The position numbers were made by a program, and so were the translations under genes. Positions 20,158-21,764 of a DNA stretch of 21,764 nt are shown piece by piece; the stretch's first letter is position 1; each line of letters opens with the position of its first letter. The stretch is from UBA993 sp964436815 (lineage in GTDB: Bacteria > Bacillota > Dethiobacteria > DTU022): contig CAYTER010000038.1 of NCBI GenBank assembly GCA_964436815.1, positions 1 to 21,764 on the forward strand, read 5' to 3'. The notes under the pieces were generated by a model that searched no databases, was not told the DNA's origin, and worked only from the letters and a program-made list of their open reading frames with translations.

Positions 20158-20883
20158 TTATAACCTTTTTAGCGCTTTTTCCATCGCTTCATTGAACACC
20201 CGCCCCGAAGTGTGCATAATTGTATCGACCCCGTTGTCGGTTTGTTCAAATTGCATTGAAGCAAGGCAGGGATAATGTAAACACATCAAACCTGCTTTTG
20301 GAACTGCTTTTTCCGCTTCAAGTCCAATAAGACGCCTGGATGTGTAATGCGACGACCCGCATGGAGCGCCTCTCAGAATTTTAGCCTCGGCAATATTTTT
20401 CTGGTGATCAAGTGACACCGCCAGCTTTGGTTTACCAAAAAACCTGGCAAATTCACTGATTATTGCGCTGGTGTAAGGTTGCTTGTTGTTTTCATAAAAA
20501 CCGACTGTTTCTTCGTCAATTGAACAAAGAGGTTCGGGATAAACAATAGCTACTTTCTTATTATTTAACTCGCGGCGCAGCTGATTACGCAAGCCAAGTG
20601 GAATCCAGGCTGAACTGTCGATAGAGGCAATCACCCCTTTTGCCCCGCTTCTGTCAGCTACAGCCGGAATAAGCTGGGCCGCCTGGGGTGATTCCGCCAG
20701 GTGCAGGATCAGATCAGCCTGCGGCAGGTTGTCAGGCAGATATAGTTCCGGCTCATCAACTACGCTTTCGGTTATGGAAGGCACTACCCAGGTTTTCAGC
20801 TGCCAGCCCTGCGGCTTGTTCGTAGTAATATGGTTGGCAATTCTTTGTCCGTAATTTCCCTGAATCAGAATTAAGAGTTTCAT
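20158..20883 (-). CDS. DUF166 family protein
   Basis: A 241-residue soluble protein of the DUF166 family, best known from archaea and some anaerobic bacteria. It begins with a Rossmann-like LLILIQGNYGQRIANHI strand-helix, then WQLKTWVVPSI and ADLILHLAESP. Conserved cysteines near the C-terminus occur in ILRGAPCGSSHYTSRRLIGL and LMCLHYPCLASMQF, a likely metal or cluster site. The biochemical function is unknown; the family has been loosely linked to thymidylate-synthase-like annotations without proof. The ATG at 20883 follows GAGGGA closely. It converges on the MoaE-like gene with 8 bp between stops and no hairpin. Confidence 0.85.
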   Translation of the reverse strand: MKLLILIQGNYGQRIANHITTNKPQGWQLKTWVVPSITESVVDEPELYLPDNLPQADLILHLAESPQAAQLIPAVADRSGAKGVIASIDSSAWIPLGLRNQLRRELNNKKVAIVYPEPLCSIDEETVGFYENNKQPYTSAIISEFARFFGKPKLAVSLDHQKNIAEAKILRGAPCGSSHYTSRRLIGLEAEKAVPKAGLMCLHYPCLASMQFEQTDNGVDTIMHTSGRVFNEAMEKALKRL

Positions 20884-21044
20884 CGGTCCCTCGCTTTAAT
20901 AAAGATTAGCTCCAGATATTATGAAAACCGGGATCTGTATAAACTAATATCCATTTTATCAAATACCCCTTAACCAGGCCAGTATTGAAGGAGTAAATTA
21001 ATAAAGATCCGTCCGCACGGTTTTGCAGAAGGTTAAGAAGGGTG

Positions 21045-21074
21045 ATTGAACGTGCACGTTGAAAATAATATGAT
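21045..21074 (+). promoter_or_regulatory. Promoter with 12-bp palindrome before the hydrolase gene
   Basis: TTGAAC (21046-21051), 17 bp and TATGAT (21069-21074) form a plausible promoter. A perfect palindrome, AACGTGCACGTT (21049-21060), overlaps the -35 and the spacer and looks like an operator. The -10 lies just before the GGGGG ribosome site, so the leader would be very short. Confidence 0.5.
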
Positions 21075-21089
21075 AGGGGGTTTATGATT

Positions 21090-21764
21090 ATGACCATTAC
21101 GAGATGGCGTTTTTTTAAGTTTAAAAACCGGCGGGAACAGAAGTTATCGGCAATGCTCCTCAAAAGCGAAAAGAGAGACAGCTCTCTGGTTGTTGTCTGT
21201 CACGGCTTTACCGGCTCCAAAGAAGGCCGGGGCCAGGCAGTCGAGATGGGCGAGCAGTTGGAAGACCGCAGCTACAGCACCCTGCTCTTTGATTTTGCCG
21301 GCAGCGGAGCAAGCGAGGGAGAAAACAGGGAACGGACCCTGAGCAACCAGGTAGAAGATCTGGCCTCAGCAGTTGCCTGGGCCAGGCAGGAAGGGTTTAA
21401 AAGAATCATTATCAGCGGCAGAAGTTTCGGCGGCAGCACGGTCCTCAGTTATGCCGCCCATGATCAGAAAATTGCCGCTGTATGTACCTGGGCAGCTGTA
21501 GCCCGGTTGGAAAGGCTTTTCCTGCCGCTGGCCGGCGGCAAGGCTGAAGGTCCGGCCGATGAATTGATCATCCTCGAAGGTGAGGAAGGCCGGCTGGAAC
21601 TGAAGCGTAGATTCTTTCAGGACTTAATAAAACACGACATCGCCCGGTATGCCTCTGCTATTTCGCCGCGCAGCCTTTTGGTAGTACACGGCACTGCTGA
21701 TCAGTCGGTGCCGCCGGAAGATGCTGAAATCATTTATGGCGCTGCCTCTGAGCCAAAACAGCTG
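21090..21764 (+). CDS. Alpha/beta hydrolase, C-terminus cut by right edge
   Basis: 225 residues are visible with no stop. The alpha/beta-hydrolase fold is plain: VVVCHGFTGSKEG (oxyanion loop), LFDFAGSGASEG, nucleophile Ser112 in the elbow IISGRSFGGS, and the acid Asp204 in LLVVHGTADQSVPPEDA. The catalytic histidine should lie beyond the window. This is the serine-aminopeptidase-like or esterase branch (DUF1749/FrsA-like), soluble and lacking a signal peptide; the substrate is unknown. The ATG at 21090 is 9 nt after GGGGG and is preferred to the ATG at 21084, only 3 nt away. Confidence 0.85.
   Translation, partial: MTITRWRFFKFKNRREQKLSAMLLKSEKRDSSLVVVCHGFTGSKEGRGQAVEMGEQLEDRSYSTLLFDFAGSGASEGENRERTLSNQVEDLASAVAWARQEGFKRIIISGRSFGGSTVLSYAAHDQKIAAVCTWAAVARLERLFLPLAGGKAEGPADELIILEGEEGRLELKRRFFQDLIKHDIARYASAISPRSLLVVHGTADQSVPPEDAEIIYGAASEPKQL

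Noticed and set aside
21009..21024. Mini hairpin CCGT/ACGG followed by TTTT between DUF166 and the hydrolase
   Set aside because: A four-bp stem is too weak, and no plus-strand gene ends upstream of it within a sensible distance.

Overview
The window looks like a metagenome-assembled scaffold from an uncultivated, probably anaerobic Bacillota (Clostridia-type) bacterium. The evidence is purine-rich Shine-Dalgarno sites before almost every gene, TTGACA/TATAAT-type promoters, a DUF1659-DUF2922-YvrJ gene set, a LexA box of the Bacillus (DinR) type, and a heliorhodopsin, a family known from monoderms. GC content is moderate and there is no insertion sequence, CRISPR array, tRNA or rRNA. A 100-N gap at 1297-1396 is flanked by an exact 55-bp duplication. 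It is almost certainly an unmerged contig overlap, so little or no DNA is missing.

Layout. 1-313: VapBC toxin-antitoxin pair on the minus strand, toxin cut by the window edge. 613-2218: DUF1659, DUF2922, a strong hairpin terminator, YvrJ, then a cytoplasm-type Amidase_3 with a short SPOR-like tail. 2301-2927: a distant ComK-like protein whose promoter carries a LexA-type operator. 3056-4846: GTP-dependent PEP carboxykinase. 5046-9751: HD-domain hydrolase, amidase-signature hydrolase, LapA-domain coiled-coil membrane protein, a Pro/Glu-rich surface protein and an M20 carbamoyl-amino-acid hydrolase. 9900-12254: TrhA/hemolysin III, TspO, a small unknown protein and a DMT transporter.

12400-12873: a rhodanese lipoprotein whose catalytic cysteine codon is an in-frame TGA followed by a SECIS-like hairpin, a probable selenoprotein. 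12989-13510: unknown lipoprotein. 13722-14894: four MORN repeats, a short coiled coil and a heliorhodopsin in one chain. 15073-17710: DUF4173 membrane protein and an ATP-grasp ligase. 17921-19658: a PadR regulator with an operator-like inverted repeat on its promoter, a cupin, and a permease encoded as two half-genes. 19745-21764: a MoaE-like protein, a DUF166 protein and a truncated alpha/beta hydrolase.

The most interesting items are the TGA-containing rhodanese, the MORN-heliorhodopsin fusion, the LexA box on the ComK-like gene, the PadR/cupin/split-permease operon, and promoters lying so close to start codons that very short or absent leaders are implied. The rest is ordinary chromosomal housekeeping and catabolic content with mostly single-gene transcription units.
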